Below, piece by piece: positions 31,876 through 40,489 of a DNA stretch of 64,000 nt. The stretch spans positions 372,001 to 436,000 of the forward strand of contig NZ_JAKRFZ010000001.1 of assembly GCF_022347765.1 (NCBI RefSeq). The letters are read 5' to 3'. The stretch's first letter is position 1; the number at the start of each line of letters is the position of its first letter. The translations under genes and the position numbers were made by a program. The DNA is from Pseudoalteromonas sp. OOF1S-7 (GTDB lineage Bacteria > Pseudomonadota > Gammaproteobacteria > Enterobacterales > Alteromonadaceae). A model generated the notes under the pieces. That model was not told the origin of the DNA, searched no databases, and saw only the letters and a program-made list of their open reading frames with translations.

Positions 31876-32853
31876 CTATTTCTCTCTTTTCACTACCCTG
31901 CGCGTTTTGTGAGGCAACAAGCTAAACCACGCCTCTCTTAAAGGCTTCAGATATATCGCACCTAAGCTGTCATGGCCCGCATCGTAACGGCCCACCCCAA
32001 TCTTTATATCTCTGACTTCTGATGCACGGATCAGTGATCGTCCCAGCCGATCCCAAATGGCCAGTGCCGATCCCAGGTTAGTGTCAAAATGTGCCGGATC
32101 CGCACTATGGTGGATCTGATGCTGTGCCGGGCTGATAAACCAGTTTTCTACCTTGTCCCCCCAACTGAGCCAAATATGTGAATGTCGCAGATTCGAGCCG
32201 CAGATATTAAACAAAAAGACAAACGCATTCGCCCCCAGAATATCAAACATACTGAGCGCAGTGCCAAAAACAAAATAGCCCAGTCCAACCACAATCCCCT
32301 GAGTCAGTGCCATACGACACGCGTACAAGTAGCTTTCAACCGGGTGTGAACGATAAATAGTAAACGGAGTCAGTACTTTTGCGGAATGGTGTACTTTGTG
32401 AAACTCCCATAAAAATGGGACTTTGTGCAGCGCCAAGTGTAAAACATAACGGGTAAAGTCATCGACCAGAAACAGCATCAGCGTAAACAAAAAAATTACT
32501 ACAGAATCATCCCAGGCTAAGTGTAATGGTGCGCCAAACAACCATTCCAGCGCATCTGAAATGGCAATGGCAACTGGCACCATGGTCAGGACGATAGGCG
32601 CAAAGGTCAGTGCTTTGATCACCTTGTTGACGACAAACAAGCCATAATCCAGTTTCGCGCTGTCTGATAACCAGACATCACGCGGAAACAGAAAACTCAA
32701 AAACCCTTTGAGTGAACGTGGGCCGTGCAGCTTGCTGTAGACCAGGCCAGCCATTATTACAGCACTGAATAAATACAGCCAATAGATTCGTTTATTTGCA
32801 TCCAGCAAATATCCGGGCAAAGAAGATAAGCTTTGCCAGAGCGTTTCTATCAT
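31876..32853 (-). CDS. Sterol desaturase / fatty acid hydroxylase family membrane protein
   Basis: 325 residues with about five hydrophobic segments and the di-iron histidine clusters of the fatty acid hydroxylase superfamily: HLALH near residue 140, HKVHH near 152-156, and HQIHH near 246-250. These enzymes use O2 and two irons to hydroxylate or desaturate lipids. The lipid substrate here is unknown. It lies downstream of the TonB receptor on the same strand (108 bp gap), so it may belong to the same iron-linked transcript, though that is inference. Confidence 0.88.
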   Translation of the reverse strand: MIETLWQSLSSLPGYLLDANKRIYWLYLFSAVIMAGLVYSKLHGPRSLKGFLSFLFPRDVWLSDSAKLDYGLFVVNKVIKALTFAPIVLTMVPVAIAISDALEWLFGAPLHLAWDDSVVIFLFTLMLFLVDDFTRYVLHLALHKVPFLWEFHKVHHSAKVLTPFTIYRSHPVESYLYACRMALTQGIVVGLGYFVFGTALSMFDILGANAFVFLFNICGSNLRHSHIWLSWGDKVENWFISPAQHQIHHSADPAHFDTNLGSALAIWDRLGRSLIRASEVRDIKIGVGRYDAGHDSLGAIYLKPLREAWFSLLPHKTRRVVKREK

Positions 32854-32961
32854 AAAATGGGCTGACTCCTGTAAAAAAGGCCACTGATGAGTGGCCCTGT
32901 AAGTATACTCAATTATGCCAGATACGCAGCTGATTATGCATCTGGCACAGGTTCACCCGGG

Positions 32962-35193
32962 TTAGAATGAGTATTTATATCCCAACGTAAACTGACGAGG
33001 TTTGCCTGGCCGTGCACCATAAGGACGACGACTGACTATCTTTGTCTCATCCAGCAGGTTATCAACCTTAGCATAGACCTGGCCGTATTTACCCAGCTCA
33101 TAGACCGCTGAGAGATCAACGGTTGTGACAGCCGACACTTCTTTGCCTTCCAGGGCCAGATCGTAGCGACCATTCGGTGCATTTGGATCTGTGCTGCTAT
33201 CCCAGCTACGTCCCGCCGCTTCCGACATAGAGCCCACATACTTTACTGCCAGTGATACCCGCCAGTCGGGCGCTGAAACACCGATGTTAAAGCTGGCCTG
33301 ATGCTCTGGCAGATAAGGTAACTCATCGCCGCTCTTTACATGACCCCATTGCGCAAAGTTAGTATATCGATCGTTTTTAAATTCACCTTTGGTATAGGTG
33401 TAAACGAAACCGTAAGGAATATCGATCTGCAGGTTCAGAGGATAGCGCTGGCTAAACTGAGCCTCTAATCCGTACACATGTGCTTCACCACCGTTAAATT
33501 CCCTGCCAATTTCCAGAGCACCACAGTTAGACTGACCACAGCTTTCTTTCAGATTACTATAGTCATTGAAGAAGCTCACAACCTCAAGCTGAGTTACCCC
33601 ATCATTGAAACGCCCACCAAATTCATAGTTGGTGCTCTTCTCGATTTCGATATCAACTGACTGTTGAGGTGATGCCGGAGAGAACCCCTGATGAACACCG
33701 AATAGAATACCTGAATCTTCCGATAACTGATAAAAACCACTCATACCGGGTAGCCAGATGCGTGTCGTCTTATCCTGCCAGTCATCCGCATTGACAGTGT
33801 TCTGATAAGCCATGTCCATCAGTTCACCGCGCACACCCAAACCGAGCGTCAGGGCATCTAGCGTTACCTTGTCCTCAAGGTACACAGACCAGGCCTGGGT
33901 ATTTTCAGTATTTTGAGAGGTGTACACTTTATCCAACCCAAGGTTAAAGGCACTGCCGTCTCTCATCCCATAGGTTTCTTTGAAGTGCTTCCGCTCAATT
34001 TCATCTTCATGGAAGCGAACACCGAACGATAAGGTATTGTCAAACCCCGCCAGCTTAAACTTAGCAGTACCATCTAGCTGGACCCCTTGCGAGAAATATT
34101 CACGGTCATTGGTGCCCATCGACAGATAGTTAGGACGTCCATTCTCGGCAATGGAGTCCGCCGTACCGCTGATCACTTGATACAAGCGCTCATACTGCTC
34201 ATCTTCTGGATTTGCGAGGATTTCAGATAACGTTGCGTCCGTGTTAGTTAGTCCATCGAGCTTTAGCCAGGCACGTTCATAATCGTTTCGATACACACGG
34301 GAAGTCAAGCTCACATCCTGATACTTTAGATGGTGAGAAAACATCACCTGGGTGTGCTTGGTGTCCATATTGTCAGGCTGAGACGCCGCATAACGACGAT
34401 AGGGTGTGGCGTCAAAGTCCGCATCGGTCAGACCCAGATAAGTCTCATTGGACAGCTCATCTGCATAACTGAGCTTGAGTCCGAACGTGTGCTCAAACTC
34501 GCCTTGCTGTAACTTGTAGTTAAACTTAGCCAGCAAGTCATTTTTCTCAAATCCGGTATCTGCACCACCATCGAGATCTTTAAACCCATCTGCTTGCAGA
34601 TTCACGCCTTCAAGCAGGAATCCAACGTTGTTAACCACCGAGCCGAAGTACGCATGCGCTTTGGTATAACCATCACTGCCCGTTGCCAGATCAATGGCGC
34701 CTTCAGAAAACTCAGGTACGGCACGCGTAACCAGATTCAGCGCACCCGCAACAGACTGAGGACCATGCTTAATGGCTGCTGGCCCTTTGAATACTTCAAC
34801 GGCCGTCATGCGCGTTGTTACCGGAAAATAATAGGCTGCGGGCGCTGAATAAGGTGCCGGGCCGATCAGTACACCATCTTCCATAATGGTGATTTTTTTG
34901 CTCCGCTCCGGGGTTACACCACGAAAGCCAATGTTAGGACGCAGGCCATAACCATCTTCCTCACGGATATTCACGCCTGGTACTGAAGACAAAATACGGT
35001 GGATGTCATCGTACTCAAACTCTGCCAGTTGCTCTTCACTGAGCAAAGTTGCAGAGCCCGCTTCTGTGCGAAGCTTATCGTAATGACTCAGGATCTGAAT
35101 GTGTTCCATGTCGTCATTTTTTGCATCATCATTTGCCAGTACCTGAGGCGCAGCCAGCGCAACCGCCATGGCCAACACAGATCGTTTCATCAT
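32962..35193 (-). CDS. TonB-dependent outer-membrane receptor (FecA-like)
   Basis: A 743-residue outer-membrane transporter. The signal peptide (MMKRSVLAMAVALAAPQVLA) is followed by the plug domain (EEQLAEFEYDDIHRILSSVPGVNIR, GPAAIKHGPQSVAGALN) and a 22-strand barrel ending in the aromatic residue F. No N-terminal signalling extension is present, so it is not a transcriptional transducer. I chose the start at 35193, spaced from AAAGGG; an ATG at 35208 overlaps the imelysin stop. Placement after an imelysin and DUF4856 lipoprotein points to ferric or other metal-chelate uptake, consistent with FecA-like plug features. Ligand unknown. Confidence 0.9.
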   Translation of the reverse strand: MMKRSVLAMAVALAAPQVLANDDAKNDDMEHIQILSHYDKLRTEAGSATLLSEEQLAEFEYDDIHRILSSVPGVNIREEDGYGLRPNIGFRGVTPERSKKITIMEDGVLIGPAPYSAPAAYYFPVTTRMTAVEVFKGPAAIKHGPQSVAGALNLVTRAVPEFSEGAIDLATGSDGYTKAHAYFGSVVNNVGFLLEGVNLQADGFKDLDGGADTGFEKNDLLAKFNYKLQQGEFEHTFGLKLSYADELSNETYLGLTDADFDATPYRRYAASQPDNMDTKHTQVMFSHHLKYQDVSLTSRVYRNDYERAWLKLDGLTNTDATLSEILANPEDEQYERLYQVISGTADSIAENGRPNYLSMGTNDREYFSQGVQLDGTAKFKLAGFDNTLSFGVRFHEDEIERKHFKETYGMRDGSAFNLGLDKVYTSQNTENTQAWSVYLEDKVTLDALTLGLGVRGELMDMAYQNTVNADDWQDKTTRIWLPGMSGFYQLSEDSGILFGVHQGFSPASPQQSVDIEIEKSTNYEFGGRFNDGVTQLEVVSFFNDYSNLKESCGQSNCGALEIGREFNGGEAHVYGLEAQFSQRYPLNLQIDIPYGFVYTYTKGEFKNDRYTNFAQWGHVKSGDELPYLPEHQASFNIGVSAPDWRVSLAVKYVGSMSEAAGRSWDSSTDPNAPNGRYDLALEGKEVSAVTTVDLSAVYELGKYGQVYAKVDNLLDETKIVSRRPYGARPGKPRQFTLGYKYSF

Positions 35194-35200
35194 GAACCCT

Positions 35201-36475
35201 TTAGTCATTGTCACCTGCCGATGTTTTTGGAAGTTCCAGAGCCAATTTTTGGATAAAGTCATTCTTAAGCTGATCAGTCACATCTTTGACCTTAGCATGG
35301 GTGTTTATCACCCCGGCTGTGTCTTCACTCAATGCTTGCTGCAAGCTGCCATTGAGCGCTTCTGTCGCGGCTTTGGCATCTGCGATACCCTGCAACATCA
35401 CGTCTTTGGTCTGGCTGGCATCCTGTTCGTCAAGGAAATCATCAAACCCTGTGGTGTCTTCAGTGTCGGTTCCCTGACCCAGGAAAATTTGTTCAAAAGC
35501 AGCAATGTTTGCCTGGATATTTTCTATGGAGTGCTTGGCAAAGCGCGACTCAACCGCCTGCGGACAGACCTCTGTACCACACTGGTTAGCAAACAAACCT
35601 AATGGTGTGGCAAGTTTATAGTCTTTGAGCTCTTCCGTCATATAGAACAACGCATCAGAAATAAGATTAACTGCCTGAGTAACATTGGTAAATTCACTGC
35701 CTGCTTCACCCGCATTTTTTAGCTTGGCCGCATAGCCTTGTTCACCCGCCCATTCAAACATCAGTCGCTCTGACGTTGCTTTCAGGTCTGTCGATACTTC
35801 AACTGCATACTGACAGCGCAATGCGCGTCGTTGCTGCTCACCAAGTGTGTTCCATTGTACCAGAATATCGCCACTGGTCGCTGCTGAGCAGCTGTGGTTT
35901 AAATCATTGTTGAACAACAAGTACTCAAGGGCATCCAAACCACGGCGTTTATCGCTGCGTTTACTGATGTCGTAAGGCACGCCATTGATGTCACCCTGAG
36001 CAAAATAAGCCACATCCTGATCGACATTACAGTAGTTGGTATCCGGCCAGGAATAGATGTCTTTGCGCAATGCTTTGTCATCTGCCAGCAAAGGGCCTAC
36101 AATCATCAGCTCAGCATGTTGCCAGCTCACCATCGTTTCTTTCCAGCTGTTTTGCGCAGCCAGCTTGGCTTCATCTCGTGCCGCTCTGGCCGCTTCATCC
36201 TGCAGGGTTGGATCAAACGCAGTTTCCAGATCGCAATAGGCTTTCACTATCGCCGGCTGTGCGCTGGCTTTATCTGCAAATTGCTGGAACGTGGGGGTAA
36301 ACACATTGTCTGTCAGATTAGCCACCAGCTTTTTCTGATCGAACGTCGTTGGCTCTACCACCGGAGTACCCTGATTATACCCTGGGCCCGCTGAGCTGGA
36401 GGTACTCTCACCACATCCGCTTAATGCCAAACCAATGGCCGTTGCCAGTAAAAAAGGTCTGGAGTGTATTCTCAT
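35201..36475 (-). CDS. Imelysin family lipoprotein
   Basis: A 424-residue periplasmic protein of the imelysin (peptidase M75, IrpA/EfeM-related) family, known for iron-regulated uptake systems; despite the name, no protease activity is established. A lipobox LSGC ends at Cys21. Conserved segments include GPLLADDKALRKDIYSWPDTNYCNVD near residue 130 and KRRGLDALEYLLF near 175, the GxHxxE-like metal-binding region. The ATG at 36475 has a GAGG ribosome-binding site; the TTG at 36487 does not. It overlaps or abuts the TonB receptor gene and follows the DUF4856 gene by about 85 bp. Confidence 0.9.
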   Translation of the reverse strand: MRIHSRPFLLATAIGLALSGCGESTSSSAGPGYNQGTPVVEPTTFDQKKLVANLTDNVFTPTFQQFADKASAQPAIVKAYCDLETAFDPTLQDEAARAARDEAKLAAQNSWKETMVSWQHAELMIVGPLLADDKALRKDIYSWPDTNYCNVDQDVAYFAQGDINGVPYDISKRSDKRRGLDALEYLLFNNDLNHSCSAATSGDILVQWNTLGEQQRRALRCQYAVEVSTDLKATSERLMFEWAGEQGYAAKLKNAGEAGSEFTNVTQAVNLISDALFYMTEELKDYKLATPLGLFANQCGTEVCPQAVESRFAKHSIENIQANIAAFEQIFLGQGTDTEDTTGFDDFLDEQDASQTKDVMLQGIADAKAATEALNGSLQQALSEDTAGVINTHAKVKDVTDQLKNDFIQKLALELPKTSAGDND

Positions 36476-36560
36476 TATTTGCCTCAAATGAATAGTCTAG
36501 ATACGCAAAAGGCTAGCAAAACTTGCTAACCTTTTGACAGTTCAGTGAATCGTTTATAAC

Positions 36561-38378
36561 TTACCAGTTAGCAACATTCTCAGCGTCAAAGCCGTACACT
36601 TCTTGAAGGATGTCACGTGCCTGACCCAGCTTCTCAATGTAAGCGTCTACGTCATTTGGCTCGATCACAGGTTGATTACCCATCAGGTCATGCATCTTTT
36701 CAAACTGGCCGACGTTACCTTCAGCGTAGAAAGGCGAGTGGCGATTAAACTGGAAATTCAGCGCAAAGCCTTTCATTTCTGACCAGTGCTTAGCCAGCGT
36801 AGCGAAGTCTGCTGCAGTGTATTCACCACCAGTCACACCCGCCTTAAGTGCTTGCAAATCTTTCGTTGTGTCATTGATGTAGTGCACCACAGTGGCAGCA
36901 ATGGCTTTTTCCCACGCCAGCAATGCAGCTTTCGCATGGCCTTTCAGCGTCTCCATTTGCGCATCGCTCAGTGCACCCTCAGTTGAGTTAATCAACTTAC
37001 GGCCGTTGTAGAATGCTTCAAATGCTTCTTTGGTCAGGTCAGTTGGCTTAGAATTGCCTGCAGTACCACGGTCACGCTTAGCGGCATTGGTCGAGTTGCC
37101 AAAGTTGTACTCTGAGTTGAAGTCAATTTTGCCATCGACATTGGCATCGTTGTAGCCCGCGCTGAAACCATCACGGCCGCCTTTACCGGCAATCTCATCG
37201 TCCGAGTAGCTCATGTAGTTACGCGCCGCACCAAAGTAACCGAAGCCTTCATCCCACTGGTGCTCAAGGTTCGTGTAAGCTTTACCGTCAACAGCCTCGG
37301 TGTTATCAGTCTCCAGACCTTTTCCTTCAGTACCATAGTCCAGGTAATCATCGGCTGACTGGGAGAAAGCCAGCGCACCGTACAGGAACTTTTGGATCAT
37401 CTGATTCAAATCAACACCGGTTGGCGTTACATACACTGTATCAATTTCGTCTCCACCAGGAGCCGCTGCACCGCCACTATTCACCAGTGCCGCATTTTCA
37501 GCCAGCATTGCAAACAATTGCTCAACAACCAACTCAGGTACCGACGTGGTATTGCCTTCAGGTACTTCAACATCCCACCCTGCAAAGTCTTCTGCCTGAG
37601 ACCAAGTACCTTTGTGCTGGCCTTTAGCATCGTTACCCGCAACTTTACCGCTCAGGTTTTTATGCGAAGAAGAAATAGCATACAAGGTAGTCTGCAAAGC
37701 AGTTGGCTCTGAGGTGGTAACCGTCAGTAGGCGGCTTTCCCAGACACTTTCATAATTTTCTTCAGAAACCGCATAAATCTTATTGAGCTCTGTCAAAATA
37801 GCGTCTTTGCCTTTTTGCGAGACAGTAACGAACTCATCGCTTTTAATATAGTTAAACAACTCTTTAATTAACACGTGACGCGCAATCTGACCCGAGTAAG
37901 CAACGCTTGATTTGCCTGCCTCAAAACGACTGATGAAGTCATAATCCATTTCATCCAGCACTTTGAAAGTCACATCAAAGGTTTTTTCGTTTTCACTGTC
38001 TTTTACGGTAACCGTAACGGTCACTTCCTGCTCTAGCTCGTAGTTAAGGTGCTCGCCCGCTCTCAGCGCAAGAATACCGCCTTCTTTAATTTCGAAACGC
38101 TCATCAGACACAGATATAGTATGCGTATCATCGTCGCTGTCGGTTACCACTAAAGTACCAATCTCAACCGCAACCATGTTTTCAGTCACAGTGACTTCCG
38201 TTGCGTCTGCATCCTTACCTTTCAGTGTAACAGCGGTAGGCGCCGCATTCGTTGTTTGGTCTGGTGTCTGACCGTTGTTGTTATTGTTGTTGTCATTTGA
38301 GCTTGAACCGCCACACGCAGTCAAACCTAAAGTGGCAACTAAAATAGAAGTAGCTAGCAGAGATTTTTTGAAAATCAT
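36561..38378 (-). CDS. DUF4856 domain lipoprotein with cadherin-like N-terminal repeat
   Basis: 605 residues. A lipoprotein signal ends at LTAC (Cys22), followed by a poly-Asn linker (NDNNNNNN) and a cadherin-like beta domain (about 45-145) with acidic DSDDD and VKDSEN calcium-type motifs. The DUF4856 domain then occupies about 148-605, opening with YDFISRFEAGKSSVAYSGQ. DUF4856 is distantly related to imelysin, and members sit next to imelysin and TonB receptor genes, as here. The likely role is substrate binding at the cell surface or in the periplasm for metal uptake; this is inference. First gene of the operon. Confidence 0.85.
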   Translation of the reverse strand: MIFKKSLLATSILVATLGLTACGGSSSNDNNNNNNGQTPDQTTNAAPTAVTLKGKDADATEVTVTENMVAVEIGTLVVTDSDDDTHTISVSDERFEIKEGGILALRAGEHLNYELEQEVTVTVTVKDSENEKTFDVTFKVLDEMDYDFISRFEAGKSSVAYSGQIARHVLIKELFNYIKSDEFVTVSQKGKDAILTELNKIYAVSEENYESVWESRLLTVTTSEPTALQTTLYAISSSHKNLSGKVAGNDAKGQHKGTWSQAEDFAGWDVEVPEGNTTSVPELVVEQLFAMLAENAALVNSGGAAAPGGDEIDTVYVTPTGVDLNQMIQKFLYGALAFSQSADDYLDYGTEGKGLETDNTEAVDGKAYTNLEHQWDEGFGYFGAARNYMSYSDDEIAGKGGRDGFSAGYNDANVDGKIDFNSEYNFGNSTNAAKRDRGTAGNSKPTDLTKEAFEAFYNGRKLINSTEGALSDAQMETLKGHAKAALLAWEKAIAATVVHYINDTTKDLQALKAGVTGGEYTAADFATLAKHWSEMKGFALNFQFNRHSPFYAEGNVGQFEKMHDLMGNQPVIEPNDVDAYIEKLGQARDILQEVYGFDAENVANW

Positions 38379-38427
38379 TGAGCATTCCTTAATAAAGCAA
38401 TGTTAAAAATTATTCTTAGTCGCGTTA

Positions 38428-38455
38428 AGTATACACCGCTTTAAATAGCAATCAA
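38428..38455 (-). promoter_or_regulatory. Promoter of the DUF4856-imelysin-TonB operon
   Basis: On the minus strand, TTGATT (38450-38455), a 16-base spacer and TATACT (38428-38433) form a good sigma-70 promoter 50 bp before the ATG. Its -35 lies inside an inverted repeat with arms AAATAG / CTATTT (38443-38448, 38458-38463), a possible operator. The match to the Fur consensus is poor. Confidence 0.5.
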
Positions 38456-38564
38456 TTCTATTTACGTTGCCAAATGCACGATTTAGATCAAGGAATGCGC
38501 AGATTTATCTGTTTTATGTGTTAACAGGAATTAGAAAGGGGCGCCCAGATAGCCATGCAACTAT

Positions 38565-38578
38565 TTGATTTATATCAA
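38565..38578. promoter_or_regulatory. Perfect FNR-type box
   Basis: TTGATTTATATCAA matches the FNR consensus TTGAT-N4-ATCAA at every position. It lies about 150 bp upstream of the predicted start of the DUF4856 operon transcript, far for classical activation. Confidence 0.4.
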
Positions 38579-38643
38579 ATTAATAGTAAAACTAAAGGCG
38601 TATTAACACGGCGGATGGTAGGATTTGTACAATTGAGAACGAA

Positions 38644-38672
38644 TGGATAGTTCGAATAATTGGAACTATCCA
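38644..38672 (-). terminator. Hairpin after the response regulator gene
   Basis: A perfect 10-bp inverted repeat (TGGATAGTTC / GAACTATCCA) with a 9-base spacer begins 28 bp past the response regulator stop. There is no strong T-run, so it may be a weak terminator or a protein-binding site. Confidence 0.45.
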
Positions 38673-38699
38673 ATATGAAAATTTCACCAAAGCATGACT

Positions 38700-39410
38700 T
38701 TATTCAAGAGCTGACCAGGCATCTTTTACAAACAGATAACCTTTACGCCAAACTGTTTTAATTTTTTCTGCACCTACGGCGGTATCTCCGAGCTTTCTGC
38801 GCAGACAGGAAACGCGCACATCCACTGTCCGACTGTTGGCCTGATAATACTGTCCGACCACCTTTTTGTAGATTTCCTCCCGACTAACGACCTCAGGCGC
38901 ACGCGAAGCCAGTAACCACAACAACTCGAACTCATGGCTGGTCAAATTAATTGACTGCTGCGCCAGTGATACGCTGCGCTCGTTCAGATTCAGATAGAGC
39001 TGTCCAAAGTGCAGTTCACTAGGTGTATCAGACTTGACCATTGATATGCAGGGACGCTTGCGTGCCAGGGCACCAAGTCGGGCTCGCCATAATCGGGGTT
39101 TGGCCCCGCAGGAAATAACATCATCGGCCCCGAGCTCCAGCATCAGGCTTTGCAAGTCTTCATTGTCCTCATCCAAAGACACTATCAGGGGGGCATCGAA
39201 GCTCGTTTTAAGCAGGTTAATAGTGTCGCACTGTGCACTGGTTGCCAGCGCCTGACCAATCACAATACTGTCGACCTGCTGAGCGGTACGCCCTTTGCTG
39301 GTTGCCTCATGAATATTGATAAACTGCATAGTAAAACCATGCTGCTGCAGTGCCTCAAAAGGTGCGATGCTGTGTCCCTTTTCATCTTGCGCAATTAATA
39401 CCGTTGACAC
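38700..39410 (-). CDS. OmpR-type transcriptional regulator with degenerate receiver domain
   Basis: 236 residues: a receiver-like N-terminal domain (about 1-115) and an OmpR/PhoB winged helix (about 130-230; LTSHEFELLWLLAS, SREEIYKKV, SRTVDVRVSCLRRKLGD, RKGYLFV). The receiver lacks the usual phospho-acceptor: where DLVLLDLMLP is expected the sequence is DSIVIGQALATS, with Gly at the Asp position, and only one acid remains of the N-terminal pair (IAQDE). It probably works without phosphorylation. No kinase gene is adjacent. Its targets are unknown; the metal-uptake operon downstream is one candidate. Confidence 0.85.
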   Translation of the reverse strand: MSTVLIAQDEKGHSIAPFEALQQHGFTMQFINIHEATSKGRTAQQVDSIVIGQALATSAQCDTINLLKTSFDAPLIVSLDEDNEDLQSLMLELGADDVISCGAKPRLWRARLGALARKRPCISMVKSDTPSELHFGQLYLNLNERSVSLAQQSINLTSHEFELLWLLASRAPEVVSREEIYKKVVGQYYQANSRTVDVRVSCLRRKLGDTAVGAEKIKTVWRKGYLFVKDAWSALE

Positions 39411-39472
39411 GAAAAAGCCTCGTTCGAACTATTTATGCTGGCTAGTCTAGTGGGCTTAGCTGAACAAACGCT

Positions 39473-40363
39473 TTACGCAGCAAACAAACGAGCAGCCACA
39501 CGGAACAAAGCACTCACCACAGGGTCCTGCAGGCGTTTCTTTTTGCACACCAGGCCAATCTCTATTTCTTCGCTTTGTAAACCCAAAGTTTGTACCTGAT
39601 TTCTAAATGGGCTTTGCTCCAATACTACTTCGGGTACATAGGCAATACCAAAACCCAGGCTGGTCAGTGCCACCATCGCCTCATGACCCGAAACATGTGC
39701 ATAAATTTTTGGTTGCAGCGCTTTTTTCTTAAAAAATACATCCAGACGCTCTTTCAGTACACCATGTTCAGGGACGATAAATGGTATCTGGTGCCAGGGT
39801 AACTCTCCGCGATGCTGTTCGAGTAACTCACTTAACGGGCATTTCATCGTCGGGGCAATGAACAGCAGCCGTGAGCGGCCAATGCTGAGATATTCCAGAC
39901 CTTGCGGCAAATTACGAGGCCGGACCGCAACGGCTACATCAACTAACTCTCCCTGGACCTGTGTAATAGAGTTAGCCGGATCGCCGGTCAGTAAATTCAG
40001 TTCAACCTGGGGAAAGTCCTGACGGTAGCGTGCAAACAGGTCATAAATAAAACTATAGGAAGCCGTTACAGAGCAAAACAGGCTCAGCTCGCCGCTCAGG
40101 GGCTTGTCTTCATCCAGGCATTCGCTTTTAAACTGACGCCAGCTTGCCAGCGTCGCTTGTGCATACTGAATAAAAGCCTGCCCTTGTGATGTCAGCGCGA
40201 CACTGCGATTGTCACGAATAAATAGCGGCGCCCCGACCTCCTCTTCCAGCTGTTTGATCTGACGGCTGAGTGTTGGGGGGCTAATATAGCAGCGCTCACT
40301 GGCGCGAGAAAAATGCAGCGTGTCCGCCAGAGCCAGAAAGTACTTCAGTTGTTTGTGATCCAT
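39473..40363 (-). CDS. ilvY: LysR-type activator IlvY
   Basis: IlvY activates ilvC when acetolactate or acetohydroxybutyrate accumulates. The protein starts MDHKQLKYFLALADTLHFSRAS with the LysR helix-turn-helix SPPTLSRQIKQLEEEVG (about 28-44), then FIRDNRSVALTSQG as in E. coli IlvY. The 296-residue length fits. I chose the ATG at 40363 by family alignment; an ATG six codons upstream lies at the edge of the operator palindrome. It is divergent from ilvC, the arrangement of the known regulatory pair. Confidence 0.93.
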   Translation of the reverse strand: MDHKQLKYFLALADTLHFSRASERCYISPPTLSRQIKQLEEEVGAPLFIRDNRSVALTSQGQAFIQYAQATLASWRQFKSECLDEDKPLSGELSLFCSVTASYSFIYDLFARYRQDFPQVELNLLTGDPANSITQVQGELVDVAVAVRPRNLPQGLEYLSIGRSRLLFIAPTMKCPLSELLEQHRGELPWHQIPFIVPEHGVLKERLDVFFKKKALQPKIYAHVSGHEAMVALTSLGFGIAYVPEVVLEQSPFRNQVQTLGLQSEEIEIGLVCKKKRLQDPVVSALFRVAARLFAA

Positions 40364-40380
40364 TTTATAGTTACTCAGCA

Positions 40381-40399
40381 TATTTCATAATATGAAATA
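40381..40399. promoter_or_regulatory. Probable IlvY operator between ilvY and ilvC
   Basis: TATTTCATAATATGAAATA is a perfect 9+1+9 palindrome that includes a LysR-type T-N11-A core. It lies just upstream of ilvY and about 90 bp before ilvC. Inferred to be the site of IlvY autoregulation and ilvC activation. Confidence 0.65.
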
Positions 40400-40489
40400 C
40401 AATAGTTTAAATATATCATTTTACGCAACTTAAACTTACCACTAGGCTAGAACCTATCTCTTATTCGGACCAATCAGACAGGACAAATC

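Larger units (their letters stand above)
38379..38699. other. 320-bp control region between the DUF4856 operon and the response regulator
   Basis: No gene seen. It contains a sigma-70-type promoter for the DUF4856 operon (38428-38455), an inverted repeat over its -35 region (38443-38463), a perfect FNR box (38565-38578) and a 10-bp hairpin (38644-38672). Confidence 0.5.

Noticed and set aside
35168..35602. 144-codon plus-strand ORF opposite imelysin
   Set aside because: Antisense shadow of the imelysin and TonB receptor genes, which are clearly coding.
38443..38463. Possible Fur box over the DUF4856 operon promoter
   Set aside because: The inverted repeat arms AAATAG/CTATTT match only about half of the Fur consensus positions.
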